The notes beneath the pieces are model-generated. The model was not told where the DNA came from and ran no database searches. It saw only the letters and a list, made by a program, of their open reading frames with translations. From an uncultured bacterium (GTDB lineage: Bacteria; Planctomycetota; JAJSAM01; JAJVHW01): a DNA stretch of 43,180 nucleotides. Within the stretch, counting starts at the first letter, position 1; the number at the start of each line of letters is the position of its first letter. Below are positions 1 through 14,800 of the stretch, piece after piece. The position numbers and the translations under genes were made by a program. The stretch spans positions 1 to 43,180 of the forward strand of contig CALKVK010000002.1 of assembly GCA_937996235.1 (NCBI GenBank), written 5' to 3'.

Positions 1-243
1 ATCCGGCTGTACCTGTCGTCGCTGGCGTACGTGCTGCTCGCGGCGCTGCGGCGCATCGGACTCACGGGCACGGAGATGGCGCGCGCGCAGTGCCACACGA
101 TCCGCACGAAGCTGCTGAAGCTCGGCGCCGTGATCCGCGTGACCGTGCGTCGCGTGTGGGTGTCGATGAGCAGCTCCTACCCGTACCGGGAGCTCTTCGC
201 GGGGATCCACGGCCGGCTGACGGCCGCCCGCGCCGGGCCGTAG
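1..243 (+). pseudogene. IS1380-family transposase, C-terminal fragment
   Basis: The reading frame is open from the first base and ends at TAG 241-243, giving the last 80 residues. Segments such as RLYLSSLAYVLL, LRRIGLTGTEMARAQC and RVWVSMSSSYPYRELF match, from memory, the conserved C-terminal end of IS1380-type DDE transposases. The rest of the gene lies outside the window, so whether the element is intact cannot be judged. No terminal inverted repeat could be assigned downstream. The fragment marks the left edge of the defence island as a site of insertion activity. Confidence 0.75.
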
Positions 244-440
244 CGCCCGCGACGGCAGGTCGAGTCGACGCCTCGCGGCCGGCGGTCTGCCCGCAGCGCG
301 GATCCGGGCGCGAATCCGCGTCCACGAAGGCGCGAGAGCGAGCGGCGCGGCGGCGGCGCGGCCCTCGGTCGACTCGATTGACGCCGCGGCGCGCCGTCGG
401 TCGCTCTCGATCACCGCGAGTGGAGGAGATCCGCCATGTC

Positions 441-1253
441 GTGAGAAGGTCGGGCTACGGGTTCATGAAGCGTCACGCCCACGAGGATCCGGCGCTCCAG
501 AGGGAACTGAACCGCGGGCTCGGGTTCGCGATCGAGGACCGCCGCCGGCACGAGAGGCGCGACCGGGCGCTCAAGGCCATGAGCCTGTGCCTGTGGGCGG
601 GAGCTGACCCCTGGGCGGACCTGCACGAGCCCTGGGACAGTCCCGAAGAGGACGAGGAGGCCGACGACGTCGCGTCGCCCTGGTGGGTGTTCACGACGCC
701 GGCCGGGATGGTGGTCTCGGACGGGGATGTCGAGGCGCTGCGGGTGCTGCGCCTCAAGGCAGGCTCGCCGCGCTTCCAGGCGCTCTACGCGCTGGTCGAG
801 TCGCCCGAGATGTTCGACGCCCTGATGCGCATCGAGCCGCTGGTCGATCCGCACCCTCTGGTCGATAACGTGATTCGCAGGAGCGTCGATGGTGCCCGCG
901 CGCGGCTCTGGTCCGCCGAGGCGATGCTGCGGCACGTACTGGAGGGGAGCGGGAAGAGGCTCGAACGCCTCGGCGACTGGGCGGTCAGGCTGGCGCGCCG
1001 CGGTCTCGCGACCGAGCACCGCGGCTACGATGGCAGCGCCCGGCGCCTCGTCGCGCTCCTCCGTAGCCGGGCACTCGTGGCGGAGGAGGTGTTGGTACAG
1101 GTCGTGGCGACGCCGACCCTCCTCGAGCGACACCGCGAGCTCGGACTCACACGGGCGGATCTGGAACTCGTCGCCGGCTCGGCGCAGATCGCGAAGAGCG
1201 CGGCAGCGGCAGCTCGTCGTGCGCTGCGCAACCGCCGGCGCCGCTCCCGCTGA
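441..1253 (+). CDS. Hypothetical protein, about 270 aa
   Basis: I do not recognise a family. The protein is rich in charged helices; RALKAMSLCLWAGADPWADL near residues 45-65 resembles one ankyrin-like helix pair, and an acidic stretch EEDEEADD follows. The C-terminus is Arg-rich and helical. The start is uncertain: GTG 420, GTG 441 and ATG 465 are all in frame. A GGAGGAG lies at 422-428, 12 nt before GTG 441, and also precedes a two-codon ATG-TCG-TGA at 436-444 that overlaps this GTG. Coding potential seems real because the frame stays open with GC-biased third positions and a globular composition. The frame upstream of 420 is Arg/Ala low-complexity and probably not coding. Confidence 0.55.
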   Translation: MRRSGYGFMKRHAHEDPALQRELNRGLGFAIEDRRRHERRDRALKAMSLCLWAGADPWADLHEPWDSPEEDEEADDVASPWWVFTTPAGMVVSDGDVEALRVLRLKAGSPRFQALYALVESPEMFDALMRIEPLVDPHPLVDNVIRRSVDGARARLWSAEAMLRHVLEGSGKRLERLGDWAVRLARRGLATEHRGYDGSARRLVALLRSRALVAEEVLVQVVATPTLLERHRELGLTRADLELVAGSAQIAKSAAAAARRALRNRRRRSR

Positions 1254-1445
1254 CCGAACGTGGCGCGGGCGTCAGGTCTGGCCGGGCACGGCCCACGCTC
1301 GCGCGCCTGGCGTGCTGCCCCACCGGTTCCGCACGATCGCAAGCGCGAGCGTCGACGGGGGATCAAGGCGGAGCCGCGGCGCGTAGACCCAGGTCCCGGA
1401 GCGCGGACAACGCAGCTGGCTCGACCAGTCGGCCGCCAAGCCCGG

Positions 1446-1451
1446 TAGGCT
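1446..1451 (+). promoter_or_regulatory. Probable -10 box directly before an ATG (leaderless start)
   Basis: TAGGCT ends 7 nt before the ATG at 1459, so transcription would begin at or next to the start codon. A weak TCGACC at 1421-1426 could be the -35 element, but the spacing of 19 is long. No Shine-Dalgarno sequence is present before the ATG, which supports a leaderless message. Confidence 0.4.
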
Positions 1452-1458
1452 GGCGCGA

Positions 1459-2385
1459 ATGTCGGATCTCGCCGAAGCGCAGTACCTGATCACCGAACGC
1501 GTCTGCGCCGCAGACGACGTCTACGGGCTGTACGTGATCCCGTGGCAACTCGCTGAGACCCTGAACGTCACTCTGGACCAGGTTCTCCGCGCCATCGAAC
1601 TCCTCGCCAGGCGAGGCCTCGTCGATGTGCGCAGGGAAGTCGACTGGGAGATCCGCCCGCCGATCGACCCTGGGCGCATCTCGGCGCGGCTGCTCGCGGG
1701 GCTCCCGTGGTTCCGGCTGTTCCGGACGTCGCAGGGGATCGAGTGGCTTGAGGCCGAGCGCAGCTCGCGCCTCCCGCGCACCGGCGACGAGACAGGCGAC
1801 CTGATCCTCGCCGCAACGCTCATCGAGCTGCAGGCAGGCAACGAACTCCCGACTGCGACGCGGGCGCGCTGCGGGCGTGTGCTCTCCGCGCTGATCCGGA
1901 TCGCCGCGATGAGCTACCGCGACTCGGCGTACCTCGCGAAGCCAGCCCAGCGCGCGCTCGATGCTCCCGCCAGCCGCTCGGGGACGCGCCAGCTTGAGGT
2001 CGACTTCTACCAGCCTCTGCTGCACGCAGAGTTCCTGCGTGACCCCGTGCTCGCGCTGCTCGTGACGAAGGGCTCGGAGCAGGCAGCCGGGCGCTCCGAT
2101 CTGCTCATCGGCGGTGACATTCCTGTCGAAGCGAAGGTGATCTACCCGGACCATCGCGGCGGCGATGCTGAGCTCATCGGGATCGCGCAGACTGCTCAGT
2201 ACGCCGCTCGCAGCGGAGTTGGGTTCCTCGCGGTCCTCGACATGCGATGTCAGCGCGACGGGCAGGTAACGCCGAGCCTCCGCGAGGACGTGCGGGTCGT
2301 GGAGCCTCAGCCGAAGACGGGTGCGCGCGTGGTCCGAGTTCGGCATCTCGCGGGGCTCGGGCCCCCTTCCCGCCGCGGAGCGTAG
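1459..2385 (+). CDS. Winged-helix plus PD-(D/E)xK nuclease-like protein
   Basis: 308 aa. Residues 1-75 look like a winged-helix DNA-binding domain (WQLAETLNVTLDQVLRAIELLARRGLVDVR). The C-terminal third carries a restriction-nuclease-like pattern: GRSDLLIGGD, then PVEAKV (Asp, then E-x-K), followed by a helix with Q residues (IAQTAQYA). This is the PD-(D/E)xK arrangement used by many restriction and repair enzymes. The gene converges with the NTPase gene of the type I restriction operon and may be an independent defence or restriction gene. The start is supported by a -10 box 7 nt upstream. The fold assignment is by motif only; the protein as a whole is not one I recognise. Confidence 0.6.
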   Translation: MSDLAEAQYLITERVCAADDVYGLYVIPWQLAETLNVTLDQVLRAIELLARRGLVDVRREVDWEIRPPIDPGRISARLLAGLPWFRLFRTSQGIEWLEAERSSRLPRTGDETGDLILAATLIELQAGNELPTATRARCGRVLSALIRIAAMSYRDSAYLAKPAQRALDAPASRSGTRQLEVDFYQPLLHAEFLRDPVLALLVTKGSEQAAGRSDLLIGGDIPVEAKVIYPDHRGGDAELIGIAQTAQYAARSGVGFLAVLDMRCQRDGQVTPSLREDVRVVEPQPKTGARVVRVRHLAGLGPPSRRGA

Positions 2386-2488
2386 CCTGCAACGCCTCCC
2401 CAGGGGCAACCCTCTTCATAACCACTCACGATCCGTCGTTGCAGCGGCGGTGCGGAAGGTCGTTGCTCCCCGTCCCTCAACAGCGCAT

Positions 2489-5218
2489 CTACCGCCAGGC
2501 ACCCGCCTTCCGAACCCGCTCGATGATCGCCTGGATTCTCGGTGAAGGATCGCGCCCACGCAGAAAGGCAATGAGCTGGTTCTTCAGCTGCTTGCCTTCC
2601 TCCGTCACCCCACCCACCTGGCTCCACGGCGCGTACAGGTGACCTTCGCGCCCGCCGTCGGAGAACCCCTCAGCCTTGAGGATGTTGGTGAGTTGGTCGC
2701 GCGTCGGCGCGCCATCTGGCATGCGCCCACGCCCGATGGCGGAGGAGCGAATGTAGTCGCGGGCTTGAAACTCGCTACCACTGCCTGCGCGGAGCGGGAA
2801 GAACGTCCCCAGGGTCGAGCGCGCGCACGCCTCTGCAGGATCCTCGGCCGCAGCGTCACTCTCTAGTTGCAGACCGGCGACGCTCGACGTTGCCGGCAAC
2901 CCGAGGAACTCCCCCCCGAGAATGCGACGAGGGCTTGCGGCAGCGTCGGCGACGGTGCAGTTCTGGAACTGCACAATCGGCTCGCCCTTCCAGTGCGCGC
3001 CCGGCTGATCGTGCTGCTCGATGCGCGACTCCGCATCGAATCTACAGTTGATAAACCGCATGAGTGGCATGTCGCGACCCCTCGCATCGAGGATGCGGCA
3101 TCGCTCGAACGTGCAGTCCGAGAACGTAGTTGGCCCGTCACAGTAGCGGAGTTCGACATCGCGCAGCGTGCAGCGGTCGAAGACCGCGTCGGAGAGCGCG
3201 CAGGCGCTGAGCCGACTTCCGCAGAGTGAAACGTCTTGGAACTCGGCGCCGACGAGTTGCACCATCTCCCCGGAGAACTCCGCACCCAACTCCTCGCCAT
3301 CGAACTGAATCTCGGTGAGATCGGCGAGCTCTATTAAGCGGTTGGGTGCAGCGTGAGGATGTTCCACGCCGCGTGTGCTGAGGCCCGCCCGGAACCACCA
3401 GTAGTTCGCACAGGCGGTGTCGCTTCCAGTGTTTGCGATCGAGCAGAGAGTCTCGGCCAGATCCGACGCGTCGATCGCTTGACGCGCGACGGCGCTTGGC
3501 ATGAGCGTGCCGAAGGCAACCTGTCCTCGCTCGGCGGACACGATCAATCCCGGGAGCCTATCGCTGCTCACCATCGCGGTCAGCTCGGCACGACGGCTCC
3601 AGGCTCGCAAGATCAGCGCTGCGCGTATCCAGTCGCTGAGGAAGACCGGTCGCCACTCTCCGACCACGAGGCCATCCGCGGACGACATGAGGAGCGCGTG
3701 CTTCTGGACCTGCCGCACGATGGCGATCCAGAGTTCCGCCTGGTTCGTGGGATCCACCGCGAATACTAGCTTGGTGAGGTCGTTGGGGGTCAGAGCGGGG
3801 AAGCCATCGACGCCCGCGCGACACACGGCGAGCAAGGACAACACATCCAATTGCCGCAGCGGTTGGAACGCGCCCTCGGCTATCGGATCGGTCTTCCCCT
3901 GCTCCCGCACGCATGCGAGTGAGGCGGCGAGGTTGCACACTTCGTCTATGCCGCAGGCGGCGAAGTAGGTGACCTCGGGCGGCCTCGTGTCTGAGTGGAT
4001 GACGAGGCGCGCGTTTCCCGACAACTGCTTGCTCCGGCCAATCGCAGCGAGACTCTGGACGAAAAAGAGCGACTTGTCCCTGCCGTACGTGTCAAACACA
4101 ATCCGTATCCACTCGACGAGCGCGTCTTCCTCTGAGACGCCGAGGGCCCGGAAATTTATCGGGCCCTGCCATGGCGTCTCGGGGCAGCGCCTAGCGATAT
4201 TCGCGAGCTCGGCACAGGTTGGCCCCGTGACGGCACGGACGTACTTCTCGAACTCCTCGCTGTCCGCCGTTGGCAATTCGAGGCGCGCGCGGAGTGTTGC
4301 AGCATCTCCGATCAATGCGCCTTCTGTAGTGCGTCCGCTGATGACGATCAACGAACGATCCGTCGTGCAGTCCTTCCTGAGAACGCCGACGACGTCGGAA
4401 ATGAGATTCGGATCGTAGCGCCCGGAGATCTCGTCGAGACCATCGAGGAAGAGCGTGGCGACGCCGCTGCGCACGGCATGCCGCAAGTTGTCAGCTGCGG
4501 GGCCGATCACGCCGAGCGTAGCGGCGAGTTGCGCCCATGAGACTCCCCCGCCCCGCAGGACATTGCGGAGCGGCAGGTACACGGGTAGAGGACCGACTCG
4601 TTCGTGAGTTCGCGACGACGCGACATGGGCCAATAGCGTGGACTTGCCCTTGCCACCTTCTGCCTGGAGGTACACGAGCGCACCGCTCGGTCGATCCCAC
4701 GCAAGCTGAGATTCCAACCACTCGACAGCGTCCTCGCCCCCGTGTCCATTCGACACCGCGGTCATCGACGCGAAGCGACGCGCCTCAGCTGGCCCGATCG
4801 GGCGAAGCGTCTGATCGAGCAGTGCCCCGTGAGATGCCTGCCAGCCGGCCGGGAGCCCGACGAGGGAAGCCAGCGCATCGTGGAAAGGCGTGACGACGAC
4901 GCCACGAGTGACGGTCGATCGAAGTCCGCCGTCCCACCCCCTAGGTGTCAGAACTCCGACCTCGATCAGCTCTACGACCCCGAGATCGAGCGCATCGAAG
5001 TCAACCGGCTTGAGTCGGGCCACGATATCGGACGCGCTAGCCTGGTCATCGGTCTGACAGAGGAGGAAGTACCGGCGGCCGACGCGAAGGGCGGAGAACG
5101 CGAGGTGTTCGTCCGGCCCACGGATCAGCTCGGTCCAGTGAGACTTCGGCGTCAGGGCCTTCGAGAGCTCGGCAAGCCTCACGGCGATGTCGGACGTCAG
5201 TTGTCTCAACTTCAGCAT
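2489..5218 (-). CDS. NACHT-type NTPase with pentapeptide-like repeats
   Basis: 909 aa. A P-loop GGKGKST lies at about residues 188-194 and a NACHT-style Walker B, FLDGLDE, at about 257-263, followed by a sensor-like VISGR. The C-terminal part (about 640-730) has short repeats of the pentapeptide type (ADLTEIQFDGEEL, AEFQDVSLCGSRLSACALSDAVF, CTFERCRILDA). Bacterial NACHT proteins are STAND ATPases that commonly act as phage sensors or abortive-infection effectors, with the C-terminus sensing a ligand. No effector domain is recognisable at the N-terminus. ATG 5218 is chosen because a GGAGG lies 6 nt upstream; an in-frame ATG at 5260 would overlap hsdR. The gene starts 23 nt after hsdR on the same strand, so it is probably the last gene of the restriction operon. 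Confidence 0.8.
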   Translation of the reverse strand: MLKLRQLTSDIAVRLAELSKALTPKSHWTELIRGPDEHLAFSALRVGRRYFLLCQTDDQASASDIVARLKPVDFDALDLGVVELIEVGVLTPRGWDGGLRSTVTRGVVVTPFHDALASLVGLPAGWQASHGALLDQTLRPIGPAEARRFASMTAVSNGHGGEDAVEWLESQLAWDRPSGALVYLQAEGGKGKSTLLAHVASSRTHERVGPLPVYLPLRNVLRGGGVSWAQLAATLGVIGPAADNLRHAVRSGVATLFLDGLDEISGRYDPNLISDVVGVLRKDCTTDRSLIVISGRTTEGALIGDAATLRARLELPTADSEEFEKYVRAVTGPTCAELANIARRCPETPWQGPINFRALGVSEEDALVEWIRIVFDTYGRDKSLFFVQSLAAIGRSKQLSGNARLVIHSDTRPPEVTYFAACGIDEVCNLAASLACVREQGKTDPIAEGAFQPLRQLDVLSLLAVCRAGVDGFPALTPNDLTKLVFAVDPTNQAELWIAIVRQVQKHALLMSSADGLVVGEWRPVFLSDWIRAALILRAWSRRAELTAMVSSDRLPGLIVSAERGQVAFGTLMPSAVARQAIDASDLAETLCSIANTGSDTACANYWWFRAGLSTRGVEHPHAAPNRLIELADLTEIQFDGEELGAEFSGEMVQLVGAEFQDVSLCGSRLSACALSDAVFDRCTLRDVELRYCDGPTTFSDCTFERCRILDARGRDMPLMRFINCRFDAESRIEQHDQPGAHWKGEPIVQFQNCTVADAAASPRRILGGEFLGLPATSSVAGLQLESDAAAEDPAEACARSTLGTFFPLRAGSGSEFQARDYIRSSAIGRGRMPDGAPTRDQLTNILKAEGFSDGGREGHLYAPWSQVGGVTEEGKQLKNQLIAFLRGRDPSPRIQAIIERVRKAGAWR

Positions 5219-5241
5219 TCTGCCTCCAGTAGCATTGGCGT

Positions 5242-8384
<3,143 letters not shown>

Positions 8385-8388
<4 letters not shown>

Positions 8389-8777
8389 GGCTCCGCCCTC
8401 TGCCAAGCGGGACCGCGCTCCGTCCCCGACGAGGGCTCCACGCCGCCGAACGCGGTCCGGTCCGCCTCGTCCCTCGCCTCTCGCAGACGGGCGAGCAGCA
8501 AACGGAGCGGCTCGGCCTCGAGGCGCCGCGCGCCCGGCCGGAGCTTCGGGCGCCGGTTCTCCCAATCCCCCGCGTCGCGCAGCGCGTGATCCACGACATC
8601 GACGAGCGCGTCCAGGTCCCAGCGGAAGAGCGCGATCGGACGTTTGCCCTGGTAGCCCTCGATCCGTCGGTCGAGGCCGAACGTCTCGCAGAGCGCGCCG
8701 GTCAGGCGGTGGAGTTCATCGAGTTCCGCGCCGGTGATGAGGAGGCGCACGGGGACGTCGTTCTTGCCGGGTCTCAT
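8385..8777 (-). CDS. Small protein between hsdS and hsdR
   Basis: 130 aa, no family recognised. It is mainly helical: VRLLITGAELDELHRLTGALCETFGLD, then RWDLDALVDVVDHALRDAG, then an Arg/Leu-rich helix LEAEPLRLLLARLREARDEAD. The start ATG overlaps the hsdS stop (ATGA at 8774-8777) and its stop overlaps the hsdR start (GTGA), so it is translated as part of the type I restriction operon. It could be a regulatory or assembly subunit. That role is inferred only from position. Confidence 0.75.
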
Positions 8778-10058
8778 GCCGGGACCTCCGCGAATCGCTC
8801 GGCGTCGGGGATACGGATCTCCCCGGAGACGAGCTTCGGAAGGAGGGAGTCTCGGATGGATGCGAGGGTGCGCGACTCCTCGGCCAGCAACTCCTGTCGG
8901 TCCCACATCGGTCCAAGCAACCGCACGAACTCTCGCTGCACCACCAGTGGTGGGACGAGCACCGGAAGCCGGTGGAACTCATCACGGCTCGTCGAGGGGA
9001 TCGCAGACCCGCTGTCCATGCCGTTGATGTCAAGGCGTTTCATCTCGTAGTACGCCCAGCGAAGCGCTGTTGGCGTGCGCGGCTCCACAAAGAACGCGGT
9101 GTCGATCGCGTGGAACGGCCGATTGCAGTAGTGAACGCCACGGTACGCCCCCTTCCGTCCGATCACAATGCCAGGGTGATTGCAGAGCGGCACGTCGGTC
9201 CACCCGATGCGTCCGTTCGTACCGAACACGGGGACGTCTCCATGCGAGTCGTTGTAGCCGGACAACGCCTTACCGTACGCGAGCGACACGACCGCTCCCC
9301 ACGTCGTCGAGCGCCACCCACGCGGCGATGGTCCGCTTTCCGATTCCACGAGATCGTTCGGGAACAGATCCGTGAGTGCGTTCGAAGCGTGGGTCACCGC
9401 TCCCTCGGCCTTAGCGCGAACGGGGTCGAAGTCCACGAACCACGACTTGAACAGCGCGCGCGCCATCGCCTCCAGCGTCTCGCTCATGCGCCGGTTCAGC
9501 TCGATCTTGTCGTCGAGCGTGCCGAGGACGTGGGCGATGGCTCGTTGTTCTGGGAGAGGCGGCACCGGAATCTGCAACCTCTCGATGTCTGCACGCCGAA
9601 CACGGAGCCGCGTGGTCCCCGTCGTTAGGCTCCGTACTAATCCGAGGCACGCGGGTGAATTCAGGAAGTACGCAAGGAAGCGTGGCTCGAGTTCGTGACG
9701 CCGGACGCGTACTATCGCGACATCAACGGCCGTCACGGATCTCCAAGGCAGGCCGCGGACGTGCCATGCGCGACCGGTCGGCTTCGGCATGCGAGCTACA
9801 AGGACATCGCCGGCTTGGATCTCAGTGCAGTTCAATCGGCGGAATGTTTCCTCTGTGACCCACCGATAGTTGCCGGTTTCCACGAATCTCCCGAGCCCGA
9901 TGTTCGACACCTGCAAGAGTCGGTAGTCATCCCCGCTCTGGTCCTTGGACTCGATCCAATCACCGTCGCGCACGAACTCGCAATGACTCGAAAGCCGCGA
10001 CACGCCCCATGCACCTGGAACGTCGAATGGCAACTCGATCGCGTCGCCCGCAGGCGCG

Positions 10059-10069
<11 letters not shown>
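8774..10069 (-). CDS. hsdS: Type I restriction enzyme, specificity subunit
   Basis: 431 aa. HsdS recognises the bipartite DNA target for both modification and restriction. Two target-recognition domains are visible, about residues 20-170 and 240-385, separated by the conserved spacer beginning PLPEQRAIAHVLGTLDDKIELN and continuing FKSWFVDFDPVRAKAEG. A second conserved helix near the C-terminus (EESRTLASIRDSLLPKLVSGEI) is the matching half-repeat. ATG 10069 is preceded by GGAGGAG, and the start overlaps the hsdM end by 11 nt. A start 12 codons upstream is possible but less well placed. The subunit appears complete. Confidence 0.93.
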
Positions 10070-11669
<1,600 letters not shown>

Positions 11670-11898
11670 GTTCGCCTCCCTCATCCTTGCGGGGCGATCC
11701 TACCGCGGCAGAGCCTGGGCGACGTGGCTCCTCTGGGAGCATCGCCGGCACTCACGCACTGCGGTAGGCCGTCGTCCCGCGTCGCGTGCGCAGCACTTGA
11801 TCTTGCACTTCGCGCTTGCCGACGATGGGAGCATTGGCGTGCAATCGGAAGGGCAACGGCCGACGAGATCGTACATCGATGCGGCGGGGTGGATTGCT
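11670..11898. promoter_or_regulatory. Divergent intergenic region between hsdM and the DUF4011 helicase
   Basis: 229 bp separate the divergent starts of hsdM (minus) and the large helicase-nuclease gene (plus). The region must contain promoters for both transcription units. I could not assign convincing -35/-10 pairs by eye. The helicase frame stays open through this stretch, but the residues it would encode look non-conserved. Confidence 0.4.
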
Positions 11899-14800
11899 GT
11901 GGATCTAGGCGACGTCATCGCTGGCTGGCAGACGAAGCTGCTGCAACTCGATCGGCGCAACCCGCTCATCTACTTCCGAGGGAAGCGTAGCTCGGTCTCC
12001 ATCGTCGAGGTTCAGCCAGACGTTCTCCTGGAGCGTCTCCAGCACAGTCGCAAGGGGCTCACGTTCCCGTTCGCGGAGAAGCGACGTGCGGGCCGATCTC
12101 GTGACCTTTTCGAGGACGACGACGGGGAGACCGAGGATTCGCTCGTCGAGTTGTCCGGTGACCTCAAGTGCGAGGGCTCGACGGTTGCCCTGCAGGGCCA
12201 GCTCCTGAACCTCCAGCGCAAGGACCGCCTGTGGGAGGAGGAACAGGGCGTCAACGTCCTCTTCCTCGCACTCGGATTCCTCGACTGGATCGATCAAGAC
12301 GGCCAAGCCGCCAGCGCCCCCCTTCTGCTCGCACCGGCCGACCTAGAGCGGGACTCGCCTCGTGATGCGTGGCGCCTACACCTGGAGGAGGAGGACCTCC
12401 AGACGAACGAGACGCTCCGGTACGTGCTCGGCAAGCTCGGGATCGAGCTGCCTGTGCTCGCTGAAGAGCCCGAGCCGCCTTCCGGCTACCTGGCACGCGT
12501 AGGTCGGGCGATTGCGTCGAAGAGTGAGTGGTCCGTGTCCCCGCGCTGTGCCCTCGCGACGTTCCCGTTCGCGAAGATGTCCATGTGGCAGGACCTCGAG
12601 CGCATGCGCGTGCAGGGCACCGACCACGCGGTCGTGACCGCGCTCGGCGGGGATGTCGGCGCGCTACGCCCGAGCGAGTTCGGCGCCCCCGCGCCGCTCC
12701 CCGGGGCCGAGTCCCTCAAGGGAGGGGGCCTCGACGACCTGCTGCCCGTCAAGGACCAGTTCACGGTCCTCGACGCCGATCACAGCCAGCTTCGTGCGAT
12801 CGAGCTGGTGCGACGAGGTGGTCACGTGGTGATCCACGGCCCGCCCGGCACCGGCAAGAGCCAGACGATCGCAAACGTCATTGCGACGCTCCTGGCGGAT
12901 GGGAAGCGCGTTCTCTTCGTGAGCGAGAAGACCGCGGCGCTGGACGTCGTGAAGAGCCGCCTCGCCGACTGCCGCCTTGATGTGTTCTGCCTGGATCTGC
13001 ACAGCGACCGCGCGCGCAAGGCGTCCGTCTACGAGCAGTTGCGGCGCTCGTTGAAGGCTGGTCGATCGGGGGCGCAACCGTTCCCACTGAGTCGCCTGGA
13101 GCAGCAGCGATCGGACCTGAACGAGGTGGCGCGCGCTCTCCACGAGGTGCGCGCCCCCCTCCAGCTCAGCGTCTTCCAGGTGCACGGTCGCTACTCGCGC
13201 GTTCGCGTGCTGGACCGGGTCGACTTCCCGCTCTCGAACGTCGCGGCGCTGTCGGCCAGAGATCTCGAGCAGATCCTCAAGACGACCGGACTGGTCGCGC
13301 GGCGCGGGAGCGAGTTCGTGGCGCACGCGACCAGTCCGTGGCGCGCGCTGCGCCGAGAGACCTGGAGCGTTGAGCTGGCCGACGACGTGCGCGAGATCGC
13401 GTCCGCGATGCACCGGGCGACGACGAACTGCAGGATTGCACTCGACGCGCAGGCCGACCACCTTGGGCTGCCACGACCCGCCTACGCTGCGGACGGCGCG
13501 CGCCTCGCGGCCGTGGCTCTCCACCTAGCGGAGGCCCCCGGGGTGCCGGCCGCCTGGATCGACGCCGACCAGCTGAAGCGCCTGACAGAGCGGGCGAGGG
13601 AGCGCGCCGCCGCGCAGTCGCAGCAGCGAGCGCTCCGGGCATCCCTGGAGCCGTTCTTCGGTGCCGAGCTGCCGGCGCTGCCGTTCCGCGCGCTCGTCGA
13701 GAGTCTGGCGCTGCAGGTCGGCGACGCCGAGTGCCTGGTGGTCGTGCTCGGGGCGGCGTGGGGGACCGCGCTGTGCCCTCGTCCGGTGGCGGCTGCGGAG
13801 CGGCTCTCGACGACGGTGCGACAGATCCAGGAGGTGCAGGACGCCCTGTCGGGGCTGCTCACCGACGGACTCGCGCGGATTTCGGCGCTGGACGCGCCGG
13901 AGGCTCGCGCGATCGCGGTCGCGCTGCGCACCGGACTCGCCGCGCGTGCTGTGCCAGAGCAGTGGACGCGCGAGGGCGGGCTGGCGGCGGCACGAGACGC
14001 GACCGCGGCTGCGAGCCGAGAGGCGGCGGCGCTCGCGGAGACGGAGCGACGACTCTTCGCGGACTTCGACGAACGCGTCCTCGACCTCGCGACGGAGGAC
14101 CTGCTCGTCCGCCTGCGCACTGACCACCAGCGCTTCTTCAGGATCCTCACGAAGTCGTATCGCGCGGACATGCGCGCGCTGCGCGGATGCTTGCGTGCGC
14201 CGCGGAAGCTGGCCGTGGAAGAGGCCCTCGCTGTTGTCGGTGGCGCACGGAATGTGATCGCGCGACGGAACGCCTGGGCGGCTCGGAAGGCGGAGTTCGA
14301 GGCGGCCCTCGGAGACCGATTTCACGATCGTGCGACCGACTGGGCGAGTGTCCAGAAGGAGATCGACGCGATCGAGGAACTGCGCCGCGGATGGCGCTGG
14401 GGCGACGACACGCTTGCACCGTTGCTCGCTGATGTCGCGGTACGTGCGCGTCTAGAGCCGAAGCTCGAGCGTCTCGAGACTGCGCTCCGAGCGACGGCCG
14501 CCGCGCCGAACGCATCAGCGTTGCTAGACCGCATTCCGAGGCTCGACGACGCGGTCGGATCCGCTGCCGTGGGGTTGGCGATCGTCCGTCGCCTGGTCGA
14601 AGCGGGCGAGGCGCTGTGGCCGACGATGGGCACTGGGGCCGCGAGCTGGTCGGAGCTCCACGACGTGCTCGCCAGCGCGGCGCTCCTGCAGCGGCTCGTG
14701 GCGGAGGAGGAGGCGGTCGCTTCCGACTTGGGTACCGAGTTCGGGACGCACTACCGGGGGGACGACACCGACTGGGAGCGAGCCACGCGCGCGCTCCAGT

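Noticed and set aside
90..440. Upstream extension of the gene at 441
   Set aside because: The frame is open but overlaps the transposase end and gives an Arg-rich low-complexity product.
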